This document shows, piece by piece, positions 42,507 to 50,902 of a DNA stretch of 64,000 nt. Numbering within the stretch: position 1 is the first letter of the stretch; each line of letters opens with the position of its first letter. Both the position numbers and the translations under genes were made by a program. The stretch comes from Methylobacterium radiodurans. GTDB lineage: Bacteria > Pseudomonadota > Alphaproteobacteria > Rhizobiales > Beijerinckiaceae. The stretch covers positions 5,037,001 through 5,101,000 of the forward strand of contig NZ_CP029551.1 in the NCBI RefSeq assembly GCF_003173735.1, in the 5' to 3' direction. Below the pieces are notes generated by a model that was given only the letters and a program-made list of their open reading frames with translations, did not search any database and had not been told where the DNA came from.

Positions 42507-43405
42507 CGAGAAGCTCCCTCAAGGAGGTCGCGTGCCGCGCGCGCCAGAAGGCCGTCGGGCCGGCGGAACGCGTCGAGGATCGAGAAGTGGTCGGCGCCCG
42601 GCACCGGCAGGAGCGCGCCCCGCGCGTGGGCGGCGGCGCGCCGGGCGTGCAGGTTGCGCGCGTCGTGGACGAGGGCGGGCAGTTCGCGGCTGCCGTAGGC
42701 GATGGCCATGGGCTTGGCGACGACGGGCAGCCGCAGGGGCGACAGCGTCGCGATCTCCGCGTCCGTCAGGTGCAGCTTCTCGTTCAGGTAGGTCTCGCGG
42801 ATCGGCGCGAGGTCGTAGACGCCGGAGATCGCGAGCCCCGCCGTCACCGCCGGGTGACCCAGGTTCATGGCGGCGAGTTGCGCGCCGGCCGACCAGCCCG
42901 ACAGGACGATCGGGCCGCCGAGCCCGTGCCCCGCCCCATGCTCGGCGAGCCAGTCGAGGGCCGCTCCGATCTCGGCGACGATGCCGGCGAGGCTCGCCTC
43001 CGGCGCGAGCGTGTAGCCCGGCATCGCCACGGACCAGCCGGCGGCGTTGAGCCCCTCGGCGAAGCAGGCGAAGTCGGAGCGCGCGTTGCGCTGCCAGTAG
43101 CCGCCGTGCACGAAGACCAGGCACGGCGCGCCGGGATCGGCGGCCGGATAGATGTCGAAGGCGGTGCGCTCGGCCCCCGCATAGGGGATGTCGAGGCCGG
43201 CCGGGTGCGCGGCCCGGTAGGCGGCCGAGGCCGCGTTGCGGGCCGCGACCTGCGCGGCGCTGTCGGGGACGCCCGCGTTGTTGTCGTAGCAGGCGCCCCG
43301 CGCCGCATCGTCGAGCCTCTCCCAGGCAAGCCGGGGATCGGCGGGCTCGGGCGCGGCGAGGACGAAGCCCGACGCCGCGGAGGAAGCAGTCCCGGGGGCC
43401 GCCAT
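42503..43405 (-). CDS. alpha/beta hydrolase (kynurenine-formamidase/esterase-like)
   Basis: The 300-residue product has CLVFVHGGYWQRNARSDFACFAEGL (oxyanion-hole HGGxW), the nucleophile elbow VLSGWSAGAQLAAMNL (G-x-S-x-G with Ser), and a late VPGADHFSILD with the catalytic His. HGGYW is shared by kynurenine formamidases and BD-FAE-like esterases, so an N-formyl or amide bond is a plausible target. It overlaps the molybdenum-subunit gene by 4 bp and the amidohydrolase by 1 bp, so it belongs to the pathway. Confidence 0.9.
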   Translation of the reverse strand: MAAPGTASSAASGFVLAAPEPADPRLAWERLDDAARGACYDNNAGVPDSAAQVAARNAASAAYRAAHPAGLDIPYAGAERTAFDIYPAADPGAPCLVFVHGGYWQRNARSDFACFAEGLNAAGWSVAMPGYTLAPEASLAGIVAEIGAALDWLAEHGAGHGLGGPIVLSGWSAGAQLAAMNLGHPAVTAGLAISGVYDLAPIRETYLNEKLHLTDAEIATLSPLRLPVVAKPMAIAYGSRELPALVHDARNLHARRAAAHARGALLPVPGADHFSILDAFRRPDGLLARAARDLLEGASR

Positions 43406-44688
43406 CAGGCCGCGATCGCCTGCGGCAGGATCGGCGAATCGGAGTCGAAGCGGCGGCCGGCGCGCAGGCAGAAGGCGGGGCGCAGCAGGCGCTCGGCCAC
43501 GACCTTCGTGTCCTCGTTGTCGCGCAGCAGGAAGCGGCCGCGGTCGTCGTGGAGCACCGAGACGTCGGCGGCAAAACCCACCTTGAGGGCGCCGATGCGG
43601 TCGCTCATGCGCAGCATCTCGGCGGGGTGCGAGGTCACCATCGGCACCACCTCCTCCAGCGATAGCCCGAGCGCCATCATCGAGCTCATCGCCTGGGTTA
43701 GACTGAAGCGGGCCTGGCCGAGGAAGGGGTGGTTCTCGTCGTCGTGGTGCTCGTCCGGCGTGCCGGCGGGCCGAGGTGCCTCGGGCACCTCGGTGTTGTA
43801 GCCGTGCATGTCGGCGCCGAGCGTGTAGGGAATCACGCCCGCCGGCAGAGAGGCGCGGGCGACGCGGTAGGAGAAGTGGCTGCCGTGACCGACATCGACC
43901 TTCAGCCCCGCGTCCATCGCGGCCCGGATGATGGGGTGGACCTCTCCCTGCTCGTTGATGAAGCCGCCGGGGTGGCGGGTGAAGGGATGGGCCAGCACGT
44001 CGCCGGGGCGCAGCAGCGGGATCACGCGCTCCATGATGGTGTCGGCATCCTCGCCATTGGCGCCCGATTCCGGCAGGCCCCAGAGCTGGCCGAAATGCAC
44101 GTAGAGGGGCAGATCTGCCCGCCGGCTGATCTCGGCGGCCATCTCCATCACCTTGATGCCCCAGCGGGCGAAGCCGCCGATCTCGGCATGGCCCTTGATG
44201 CCCCGCACGAGGTCGCGGTTCTCGGCCGCGGACTTCACCGTGGCGTCGATGTCCACGCCGTCCGGGCTGTAGAGGTTCGGGTAGAAGTGGCCTTCAAGGC
44301 CGCCGACCAGGTAGGCCGAGAGGAAGGCGAGCACCTGCGTCTCGGCCCGCTCGGCGATGAAGTGGCGGAACCCCGGCAAGGTCATGCAGGAGGGGCCGCC
44401 CTGGTCCACCACCGTGGTGACACCGGAGCGCACGCCGACCATGTCGGGGTTCAGGCCGAAGCGGCCGGTCACGTACTGGTAGACGTGGGCGTGGGTGTCG
44501 ATCATGCCGGGCAGCACGAGCTTGCCCGAGACGTCGACGACCTCGGCGGCGGCGGAGGGCAGGATCGTCTCCTCGATCGCCGCGATGCGACCGCCCTGCA
44601 CCGCCACGTCGCGGACGCCATCGATGCCGGATGCTGGGCAGATGACACGCCCACCGCGCAGGATCAGGTCATAGCGGGTCTCGTTCAT
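43405..44688 (-). CDS. amidohydrolase-superfamily cyclic amidase/deacetylase
   Basis: The start at 44688 has AAGGTGG upstream; a longer in-frame version is mostly intergenic. The 427-residue product has the dihydroorotase-like core: YDLILRGGRVICPASGIDG, LPGMIDTHAHVYQYV (HxH), GIKGHAEIGG (carbamylated-Lys region), LYVHFGQLW and VLAHPFTRHPGGF (His ligands), DVGHGSHFSY, and PYTLGADMHGYN (Asp ligand region). It is closest to the 'amidohydrolase/deacetylase' group (DHOase-like) acting on cyclic amides or acylated amino acids. It is the first gene of the catabolic operon next to the divergent MarR gene. Confidence 0.9.
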   Translation of the reverse strand: MNETRYDLILRGGRVICPASGIDGVRDVAVQGGRIAAIEETILPSAAAEVVDVSGKLVLPGMIDTHAHVYQYVTGRFGLNPDMVGVRSGVTTVVDQGGPSCMTLPGFRHFIAERAETQVLAFLSAYLVGGLEGHFYPNLYSPDGVDIDATVKSAAENRDLVRGIKGHAEIGGFARWGIKVMEMAAEISRRADLPLYVHFGQLWGLPESGANGEDADTIMERVIPLLRPGDVLAHPFTRHPGGFINEQGEVHPIIRAAMDAGLKVDVGHGSHFSYRVARASLPAGVIPYTLGADMHGYNTEVPEAPRPAGTPDEHHDDENHPFLGQARFSLTQAMSSMMALGLSLEEVVPMVTSHPAEMLRMSDRIGALKVGFAADVSVLHDDRGRFLLRDNEDTKVVAERLLRPAFCLRAGRRFDSDSPILPQAIAA

Positions 44689-44752
44689 CACACCACCTTG
44701 TCCGTTGAGTCTCATTGTCCGATCGAGAATAGGCAGAATATTTCCAAAAAAG

Positions 44753-44764
44753 GAAGCATGCTTC
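44753..44764. promoter_or_regulatory. palindrome GAAGCATGCTTC, candidate MarR operator
   Basis: A perfect 12-bp palindrome lies in the 137-bp divergent region between the amidohydrolase and MarR genes. The surrounding DNA is AT-rich (TTTCCAAAAAAGG on one side, GTATTTTCAG on the other), as expected for promoters. Control of both genes by the MarR protein is inferred from position. Confidence 0.5.
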
Positions 44765-44825
44765 GTATTTTCAGAGGTAGCATGATCCGTGCCAGTGTGA
44801 GCTGGTGAAGGAGGGGGGGGCGGCG

Positions 44826-45359
44826 ATGGTTGATGGTGCAGGAAAGAACGAGGGTGACGCTTTCGCACCCGACAGGCACCCGGAACTCCGGAAGCCTGAA
44901 GTCTCAGAACGATCCTGGCCGCTGGCCGAACGTCCTGGGTTTTTGATTCGGCGGTTGCACCAAATACATGTCAGTCTTTTTGCCGAACGATGCGGCGCGT
45001 TCGGCATTACGCCTCTTCAGTACAGCCTTTTGTCGGAGTTGTTGTCTCGGATAGAGGCCGATCAAACGACGCTAGCGAACGCTGTAGCTCTGGATAGAAC
45101 GACGACGACGGGAGCGCTCCGTCGCCTCGAAGCGCGCGGCCTGGTTAGCCGGACGACCTCGACGGCGGACCGTCGCGCACAAAGCTGTCGATTGACCGAA
45201 GAAGGAATTAAAATTCACAATGCCATGGCCGATGCCGCCCGGCAGGCTCATGAAGCGACCGTGGCTGTCCTCTCCTCAGGAGAGCGGCAGATTCTCACCC
45301 AGCTCATGAAGAAAGTCGCCGTTGCGCACGGCCAACGTCATGAGGCCGCGGACCTGTGA
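44826..45359 (+). CDS. MarR-family transcriptional regulator
   Basis: The 177-residue product contains the winged helix of MarR proteins: FGITPLQYSLLSELLSRIEADQTTLANAVALDRTTTTGALRRLEARGLVSR, then the wing TSTADRRAQSCRLTEEG. The start at 44826 follows AAGGAGGGGGGGG; the spacing is long, so a GTG at 44805 remains possible. It diverges from the catabolic operon and probably represses it in the absence of the substrate. The gene's GC content is lower than its neighbours. Confidence 0.92.
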   Translation: MVDGAGKNEGDAFAPDRHPELRKPEVSERSWPLAERPGFLIRRLHQIHVSLFAERCGAFGITPLQYSLLSELLSRIEADQTTLANAVALDRTTTTGALRRLEARGLVSRTTSTADRRAQSCRLTEEGIKIHNAMADAARQAHEATVAVLSSGERQILTQLMKKVAVAHGQRHEAADL

Positions 45360-46460
45360 TCCGAGAACCAGTGCCGGCGCTTTCATCATCGAAGGACGAT
45401 TGAAGCAAAACTTTCGAGGCATCGATCGTTCGGGATGCTTCGATGATGGTGGGCGCTGGATTATCCGACACGTGCGGTGTCGCTGCCGCGGTCGATCAAG
45501 ATTTAATCGAATTTCCGCTCAACCCTCTGCTTTGCAAGAGAAATCTTGATGCACACATTGTGATCATCCTGCTATCGCGGGCAGCACAGTGGCGCTGCAT
45601 CTCCGGCATGACGGCGCGGCCTTCCTCCGAGCGGTCGATGAGGTCGGCGGCTGTGCTTGCACGCTGTTGACCATCGACTTCGCCTCGTGCAACGGCTTCG
45701 TCGCGGATGGTGTCGCCATCCTCGGCGCGATCGCAACGCATCTTTCAGCACAGGCGCGCAGGCCAGCGATGCGCTGGAGCCGGGCGCACGATCGTTTCAC
45801 CGTTCGATCTCGGAACGTCGTGCACGGCCGTTGTCGGTTTGTGCGTTAAGTCAAGCAAGGCCCAGTCTTGCAACGAAGATTGCCGCCATATTGGGCGAAG
45901 CATTCGGCAAGCGGAACCTTTTGGAGCATGGCTCTACGAGTCTGAGTTTCCCTTTTATGGCCGTTCGGAGCCTATTCGGAGCCTAGTTGATCGAAAAATA
46001 ACCTTCCGGTGCCGAATATCTCGCCCTGACCCAAACCGGATGACTAATTTACCAGTTTGAGGTCGAAAGTTGAGGTCGAAAGGCCTTGCGTAGATGCCGG
46101 GATGAGATCGCATTATGTGTGTCTTGTCAGTGTTCTAGATGTTCGGTCCAGGCATAGGCGCCATCACTGCCTGTGCGGGTTCGCGACGAGCCGGCCCTCG
46201 TCGGCGAGCCGCGCCTCGAAGATCAGCGACGTCTTCGGAGACGGCGCCAACCCGAGGCCGCGGGCGGGTCGAGCAACATGGCGTGCCTTTACTCCTCCGC
46301 GGCCGGCAAGGCCGCGACACTGGCGCCGTCATCCGGGTCGCAATCGGCACGGTAGGCGCTTCCAGCAGGCGTTGCGTGCACGTGTCCACGACGGGACCCT
46401 CACGAAGGCAGGCGTTGCAAGCCCGGGATCGCCTGAGGATCCACCATCGAGCATTCCTGC
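45360..46460. other. gene-poor region, possibly decayed
   Basis: About 1.1 kb with several short open frames on both strands but none with a ribosome binding site plus recognisable family. GC content is uneven, with AT-rich stretches near 45400-45560 and 45850-46060. Composition near 46150-46400 is coding-like on the minus strand but broken by stops. I suspect remnants but cannot name them. Confidence 0.35.
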
Positions 46461-47645
46461 TCAGGCGGTCTCGATGGCCAGCGCGATGCCCTGGCCGCCA
46501 CCGATGCAGAGCGTGACCAACCCGCGCCTGAGCCCATCCCGGCGCAGCGAATGGAGCAGGCGCGTCGTCAGAACCGCGCCGGTCGCGCCGATCGGGTGGC
46601 CGTGGGCGATGGCCCCGCCCTCGACGTTGACGATATCCTCGGGCAGGCCCAGGTCCTTCGCGACGGCGAGCGGCACCACCGCGAACGCCTCGTTGATCTC
46701 GACCCTGTCGAGGTCGCCCAGCGACCAGCCGGCCCGCCCCAGGGCCTGCCGGACCGCAGGGACGGGCCCGAGACCGAACAGGCCAGGCTCGCAGGCGCCG
46801 ACGCCGTAGGCGACGAGGCGCCCGAAGGTGTCGAGCCCGTTGGCGTCCGCAAAGCCCCGCTCGGCCACTACCATCGCGGCGGCGCCCGAATTGAGGCCCG
46901 GCGCGTTGCCGGCCGTGATCGTCCCGTCCTTGCGGAAGGCCGGCTTCAGCCGCGCCAGCGTCTCCACGCTCGTCTCAGGACGTGGCGCCTCGTCCCGCGC
47001 GAAGGTCTCGACGCCCTTGCGGCCCTTGACCTCGACAGGCGCGATCTCGGCCTCGAACGCGCCTGCCGCGAGCGCCTTCGCGAACCGCTCCTGGGAGCGA
47101 GCCGCCCAGGCATCCTGCGCTTCCCGGCCGATCTGGGACCGATTTGCCAGCTCGTCGGTGTGTCAGCCGGAATGCTCCCCCGAGAAAGCATCGACCAGGC
47201 CGTCGTTGAGCATGCTGTCGAGGATCTGAGCGTGGCCCATCCGATGGCCCCAGCGCCCGCCCTCCATCAAGTAGGGTGCCCGGTCCATGTTCTCCATGCC
47301 GCCCGCCACCGCGACGTCGTGATGGCCGAGCCGGATCTCGTCGGCCGCTGTCGTGATGGCCTGCGCGCCCGAGCCGCAGACGCGATTGACGGTCAGCGCC
47401 GGAACGGTGACCGGCACGCCGCCGCTAACTGCAGCCTGCCGGGCTGGGTTCATGCGGTTGCCAGCCTGCACGACGTTCCCCATCGTCACGCTGCCGAGCC
47501 GCCGCGCGTCGAGGCCGGCGCGGCGCAGGGTTTCCCGGACCGCGACCGCACCGAGTTCCGTCGCGGCGACGTCCTTGAGGCTGCCGCCATAGGCGCCGAT
47601 CGCCGTACGGACAGGATGGCAGAGAACGATCTGACGTGACGTCAT
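46461..47645 (-). pseudogene. acetyl-CoA acetyltransferase (thiolase) with in-frame TGA
   Basis: Reading from ATG 47645 gives the N-terminal half: PVRTAIGAYGGSLKDVAATELG, MGNVVQAGNRMNPARQA, and LTVNRVCGSGAQAI with the acyl-binding Cys. At 47165-47163 the codon TGA interrupts FSGEHSG-HTDEL where the family has Trp. The same frame then continues uninterrupted to NEAFAVVPLAVAKDLG, GGAIAHGHPIGATGA and the catalytic CIGGGQGIALAIE. Without the TGA the protein would be 394 residues, the standard thiolase length, so one base (TGG to TGA) is the only lesion. It lies 47 bp after a hotdog thioesterase gene. Confidence 0.85.
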
Positions 47646-47692
47646 CGGAAGACTCGCTGAAGCGGGAAGTGCACGGTGAAGGGTCTGCTCGA

Positions 47693-48241
47693 TCATCCGC
47701 CCGAGACAGGCGCCCCGGTTACGGGCAGATCGAAGACGAGGCAGGTCGTGCTCGCGGTCGCGACGAGGCGTCCGGCTTCGTCGCTGAGACGGCCTTCGGC
47801 CACCGCTTGCTGACGACCCGCGTGGATGACCTGTCCGACGGCGGTCAGCAGGCCGGAGCGCCCGGTCGCCGGGCGCAGGAAGTTCATCTTGAACTCGAGG
47901 GTCGTGTAGCCGCGACCGACCGGCAGCGTGGAGTGCACGGCACACCCCATGACGCTGTCGAGGAGCGTCGCCAGGGAGCCGCCGTGGACGGAGCCGAGCG
48001 GATTGAAGAGGTACTCCGCGGCCGGCATGCGCATGCTGGCCGTGCCCGGATCGACCGAGACGAACTCAATGCCGAGCAGTTGGATCGCAGGCGGCGGCGG
48101 GATCTCGCCAGCCAGGAGCGCGCGCAGGAAATCGACCCCGGCAAGACTCTGCCCCGCCGCGGCGGTGGTACGTGGATCGTCCCACTCGACGGTCCTTCGC
48201 CGTGAAGGCGGATGGGTTTTCGGAGAATCGTCCAGGATCAT
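47693..48241 (-). CDS. PaaI-like hotdog thioesterase
   Basis: The 182-residue product has an N-terminal extension of about 30 residues, then a PaaI/DUF4442-type hotdog domain: GTASMRMPAAEYLFNPLGSVHGGSLATLLDSVMGCAV with the motif SVHGGxxATLLD, and GYTTLEFKMNFLRPATGRSG. Members hydrolyse acyl-CoA thioesters. With the adjacent thiolase it suggests acyl-CoA turnover. The region upstream (48242-48500) is AT-rich and may carry its promoter. Confidence 0.88.
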   Translation of the reverse strand: MILDDSPKTHPPSRRRTVEWDDPRTTAAAGQSLAGVDFLRALLAGEIPPPPAIQLLGIEFVSVDPGTASMRMPAAEYLFNPLGSVHGGSLATLLDSVMGCAVHSTLPVGRGYTTLEFKMNFLRPATGRSGLLTAVGQVIHAGRQQAVAEGRLSDEAGRLVATASTTCLVFDLPVTGAPVSGG

Positions 48242-49141
48242 TGATCAGCCTTCATGGTGTCTTCTGATCGGAAAATTTTTGCGGCTTTTCGAACGATGAT
48301 CTATCCGATTTAGACGTTTTATTGCGGCGCTAAATTGAAAATATGCAAAATTACATGCGCACTTGCCGACATTGCCGATTAGTATTTCCAGTTAGATAGA
48401 TTATTATATTCTACACCTGCATGACTGAGTTTTGGGGAATTGGGCTATTCGGATGATGTTTTATTGATTGGCGTGCGGGTAAAGATGGAAGCTCGGCGCC
48501 TCACTGCCGGCCTCGGCCGGCCCTGACATGAGGCCCAACCGAACCTCGGCCAACCTAAGCCTGTCACCGGAGACCGTCACACCGGCAGGCCCGACGCGCG
48601 GGGCGATTTGGGTTTCTCACCGTTTCTTCCTTCAACGGCTTCGACGGGTCATCGTCCCGCCATCGCCCGATCCACTCGGGATCGGCATCCCTATCATGAT
48701 TAACATAATCTATTTAAGTGTGCAGGGCCGGTCAACGAGGATTTTGGCGCGAGCGGGGAGCTTGCTTTCGGAAGCGGTCCGGGGGCGCAGCACCCCGCGG
48801 AGGCGCCGGCGGGCCGGGAGGCGCACGCCCACGCCGTATTGGTCCGCTCCCTATCGGGGCGGGGCCGCAAAGCACCGGCCCAGCAGGTCCGCGCTATCAC
48901 CGGCGATGCGCAGGACGGACCTCCCAAACAGCTTAAATCCTCATTCAACAAAAGGATTCCGCTAGCGCCGACAGCTCGCTAACCACCTCTTCACCAAGTT
49001 CAGCGCCGCCTCGCGAGGCGCGTATGAGGACGTTCCATTTAACCGAATATCAAGGCGCCCTGAGACATCCTGCCCCCGTCGCCGATCGAGACCTCGCAGC
49101 TTCGACGGCCCTCGCAAGTCGTTGCACCAAGGATCGTTCTC
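48242..49141. other. intergenic region before the pilus locus
   Basis: About 900 bp. The first 230 bp are strikingly AT-rich for this genome (for example TTAGATAGATTATTATATT near 48390) and probably hold the minus-strand promoter of the thioesterase/thiolase genes. From 48500 onward GC is high, with no frame that looks like a gene. The last 150 bp should contain the promoter of the pilin gene. Confidence 0.45.
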
Positions 49142-49306
49142 ATGAAGTCTGTCTTCAAGCGCTTCGCTTCCGACGAATCCGGCGCCACCGCGATCGAGTA
49201 CGGCATGATTGCCGCCCTGATCGCCGTCGTCATCATCGGCACCCTCAAGATCATCGGCACCCAGCTGAACGCGAAGTTCAATTCGATCTCGGCTCAGCTC
49301 AACTGA
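49142..49306 (+). CDS. flp: Flp/Fap-type pilin
   Basis: The 54-residue prepilin is MKSVFKRFASDESGATAIEYG followed by a hydrophobic helix (MIAALIAVVIIGTL) and a polar tail. The Flp processing motif G-A-T-A-I-E-Y is exact: cleavage by the CpaA/TadV peptidase after Gly, with Glu+5 and Tyr+6 conserved. It assembles the Tad pilus encoded downstream. The gene is too small to stand out by length, but the motif is diagnostic. Confidence 0.95.
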   Translation: MKSVFKRFASDESGATAIEYGMIAALIAVVIIGTLKIIGTQLNAKFNSISAQLN

Positions 49307-49364
49307 TCCGACCGGCGCGCCGGACCAGCGTCACGGCGGTCCAGCGACGCGCCGCCCCTCACCG

Positions 49365-49408
49365 GCGACGCAGCCGATCCCGCCACCGCGCGGGATCGGC
49401 CGCGTCGC
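49365..49408 (+). terminator. long hairpin between pilin and cpaA genes
   Basis: GCGACGC-A-GCCGATCCCGC pairs with GCGGGATCGGC-C-GCGTCGC around a 6-base loop: 18 pairs with one mismatch. It begins 58 bp after the pilin stop. It has no T-tract, so it could be a transcription attenuator or an RNA-stability element. Either would leave more pilin message than assembly message. Confidence 0.55.
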
Positions 49409-49470
49409 GTTCGGCGCGCCCGCGGGCACCGCGCCGACTGTCCGCACGCCCGCCGCGAGCACGAGACGCC

Positions 49471-49977
49471 ATGGCAACGCTCGGAATCCTGGTGATCTTC
49501 CCGTTCCTGATGGCCTACGCCGCGGCGAGCGACCTCCTCACCATGCTGATCCCGAACCGGATCTCGCTGGCGCTCGTGGCGGCCTTCGCGGCCCTGGCCT
49601 GCACCGGCCTGATGTCCGTGGAGGAGATCGGCCTGCATCTTGGCGCCGCCGCCCTCGTGCTGGCCGTCACCTTCGGCCTGTTCGCCTTCGGGGTGATCGG
49701 GGGAGGCGACGCCAAGCTCGCCGCCGCGACCGCCCTCTGGCTCGGCTTCGACGGGCTCGTGGACTACCTGCTGGTCGCCTCGCTGCTCGGCGGCGGCTTG
49801 ACGCTGGCGATCCTCGCCGCGCGCAGCCACCCCCTGCCCCGAGCCGCGGCGCGCCTGCCCTTCGTCCTGCACCTGCACGACGCCAAGACCGGCATTCCGT
49901 ACGGAATCGCTCTGGCCTCCGCAGCACTTCTCGTGTTTCCCGAGACGATCGTCTGGGCGCGCGCACTCTCGGCATGA
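49471..49977 (+). CDS. cpaA: Flp prepilin peptidase CpaA/TadV
   Basis: The 168-residue membrane protein is a short type IV prepilin peptidase (A24 family). Asp21 in AAASDLLTMLIPNRIS and the GGGDAKLAAATALWLG block (the GxGD motif) supply the two catalytic aspartates. About four to six helices. It cleaves the pilin leader at the inner membrane. The lack of an N-methylase domain is normal for TadV. Confidence 0.93.
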   Translation: MATLGILVIFPFLMAYAAASDLLTMLIPNRISLALVAAFAALACTGLMSVEEIGLHLGAAALVLAVTFGLFAFGVIGGGDAKLAAATALWLGFDGLVDYLLVASLLGGGLTLAILAARSHPLPRAAARLPFVLHLHDAKTGIPYGIALASAALLVFPETIVWARALSA

Positions 49978-50086
49978 TCACCCGGTATCGGGACAGTCAC
50001 GATCGCGGGCGGTGACCTCCGCTTAACCATACTTACACGAATGGCCGGGCAAACTGGTCCAGACGGCGAACCTCACGCCGTCGCGG

Positions 50087-50902
50087 ATGCCGTGGGCCGA
50101 CATGCAACCAGCACGCCTTGCCGTCCTCGCCATCGCCCTCGTCGCGGGCGGTGGGGCGGCGTTCCTGATGAGCGGTGGGGACCCCCCGCCCCCGCCGCCG
50201 GTCGTGCGGGTGGAGGCGCCGCCGCCCGCGCCGGTCAGCGAGGTCCTGGTGGCCGCAGCCGAGCTGCCGATGGGGCAGGTGCTCCAGGCCGCCGACCTGC
50301 GCTGGCAGAAATGGCCCGACGACGCCCTGGCCTCCGGCTACATCGCCCGCAGGAGCAACCCCAAGGCTCTCGAGGAGACGGTCGGCGCCACCGTGCGCTC
50401 GCCCTTCCTGCCGGGCGAGCCCGTGCGCCCGCAGAAGCTCGTGAAGCCCGAGAGCGGATTCATGGCGGCGATCCTGCCGCCGGGCATGCGCGCGGTCGCC
50501 ATCGTCACCGACAGCCGCGGCACCAACTCGGCGGGCGGCTTCATCCTGCCGAACGACCGGGTCGACGTGATCCGCACCGCCCGGGACGAGGACAATTCCC
50601 GTTCCAGCGGCGCCGACGTGCAGACCGCGCAGACGATCCTCACGGACGTGCGCGTTCTGGCGGTCGGGCAGCTGATCCAAGAGAAGAACGGCACGAACGT
50701 CGTCACCGGCGAGACCGCGACGCTCGCGCTCACGCCCTCGCAGGCCGAGACCATCACCCTCGCCCAGAAGGTCGGCGCGCTCTCGCTGTCGCTCCGGAGC
50801 CTCGCCGATTCGGGCCGCGTCGCCGAGCCCGAGCCGCAACAGACCAGCAACGCCCTCACGGTCGTGCGCTTCGGCGTCGCCCGTCAGCAATCCACCCGGT
50901 GA
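50087..50902 (+). CDS. cpaB: Flp pilus assembly protein CpaB (RcpC)
   Basis: The 271-residue product starts with a membrane anchor (RLAVLAIALVAGGGAAFLMSGG), has a Pro-rich linker, then the SAF domain (VSEVLVAAAELPMGQVLQAADLRWQKWPDDALASGYI) and the RcpC/CpaB region (GFILPNDRVDVIRTARDED, VRVLAVGQ). It lies in the periplasm and supports the secretin. Its stop overlaps the cpaC start (TGATG). The ATG at 50102 is an alternative start. Confidence 0.92.
   Translation: MPWADMQPARLAVLAIALVAGGGAAFLMSGGDPPPPPPVVRVEAPPPAPVSEVLVAAAELPMGQVLQAADLRWQKWPDDALASGYIARRSNPKALEETVGATVRSPFLPGEPVRPQKLVKPESGFMAAILPPGMRAVAIVTDSRGTNSAGGFILPNDRVDVIRTARDEDNSRSSGADVQTAQTILTDVRVLAVGQLIQEKNGTNVVTGETATLALTPSQAETITLAQKVGALSLSLRSLADSGRVAEPEPQQTSNALTVVRFGVARQQSTR

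Noticed and set aside
40173-42698. Plus-strand open frame of 841 codons
   Set aside because: It is the exact antisense shadow of the molybdenum-hydroxylase large subunit. It has no ribosome binding site and shadow-like composition rich in Arg, Ala, Asp and Gly.
45496-45849. Overlapping short open frames on both strands
   Set aside because: No ribosome binding site, no recognisable motif on either strand, and uneven composition.
47163-47165. Selenocysteine codon in the thiolase
   Set aside because: Family members have Trp, not Cys, at this place, and no SECIS-like hairpin follows that I can see. A nonsense mutation is simpler.
48528-48965. 145-codon plus-strand open frame before the pilus locus
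   Set aside because: Arg/Ser/Pro-rich, no family resemblance and no ribosome binding site; a matching minus-strand frame is equally open.
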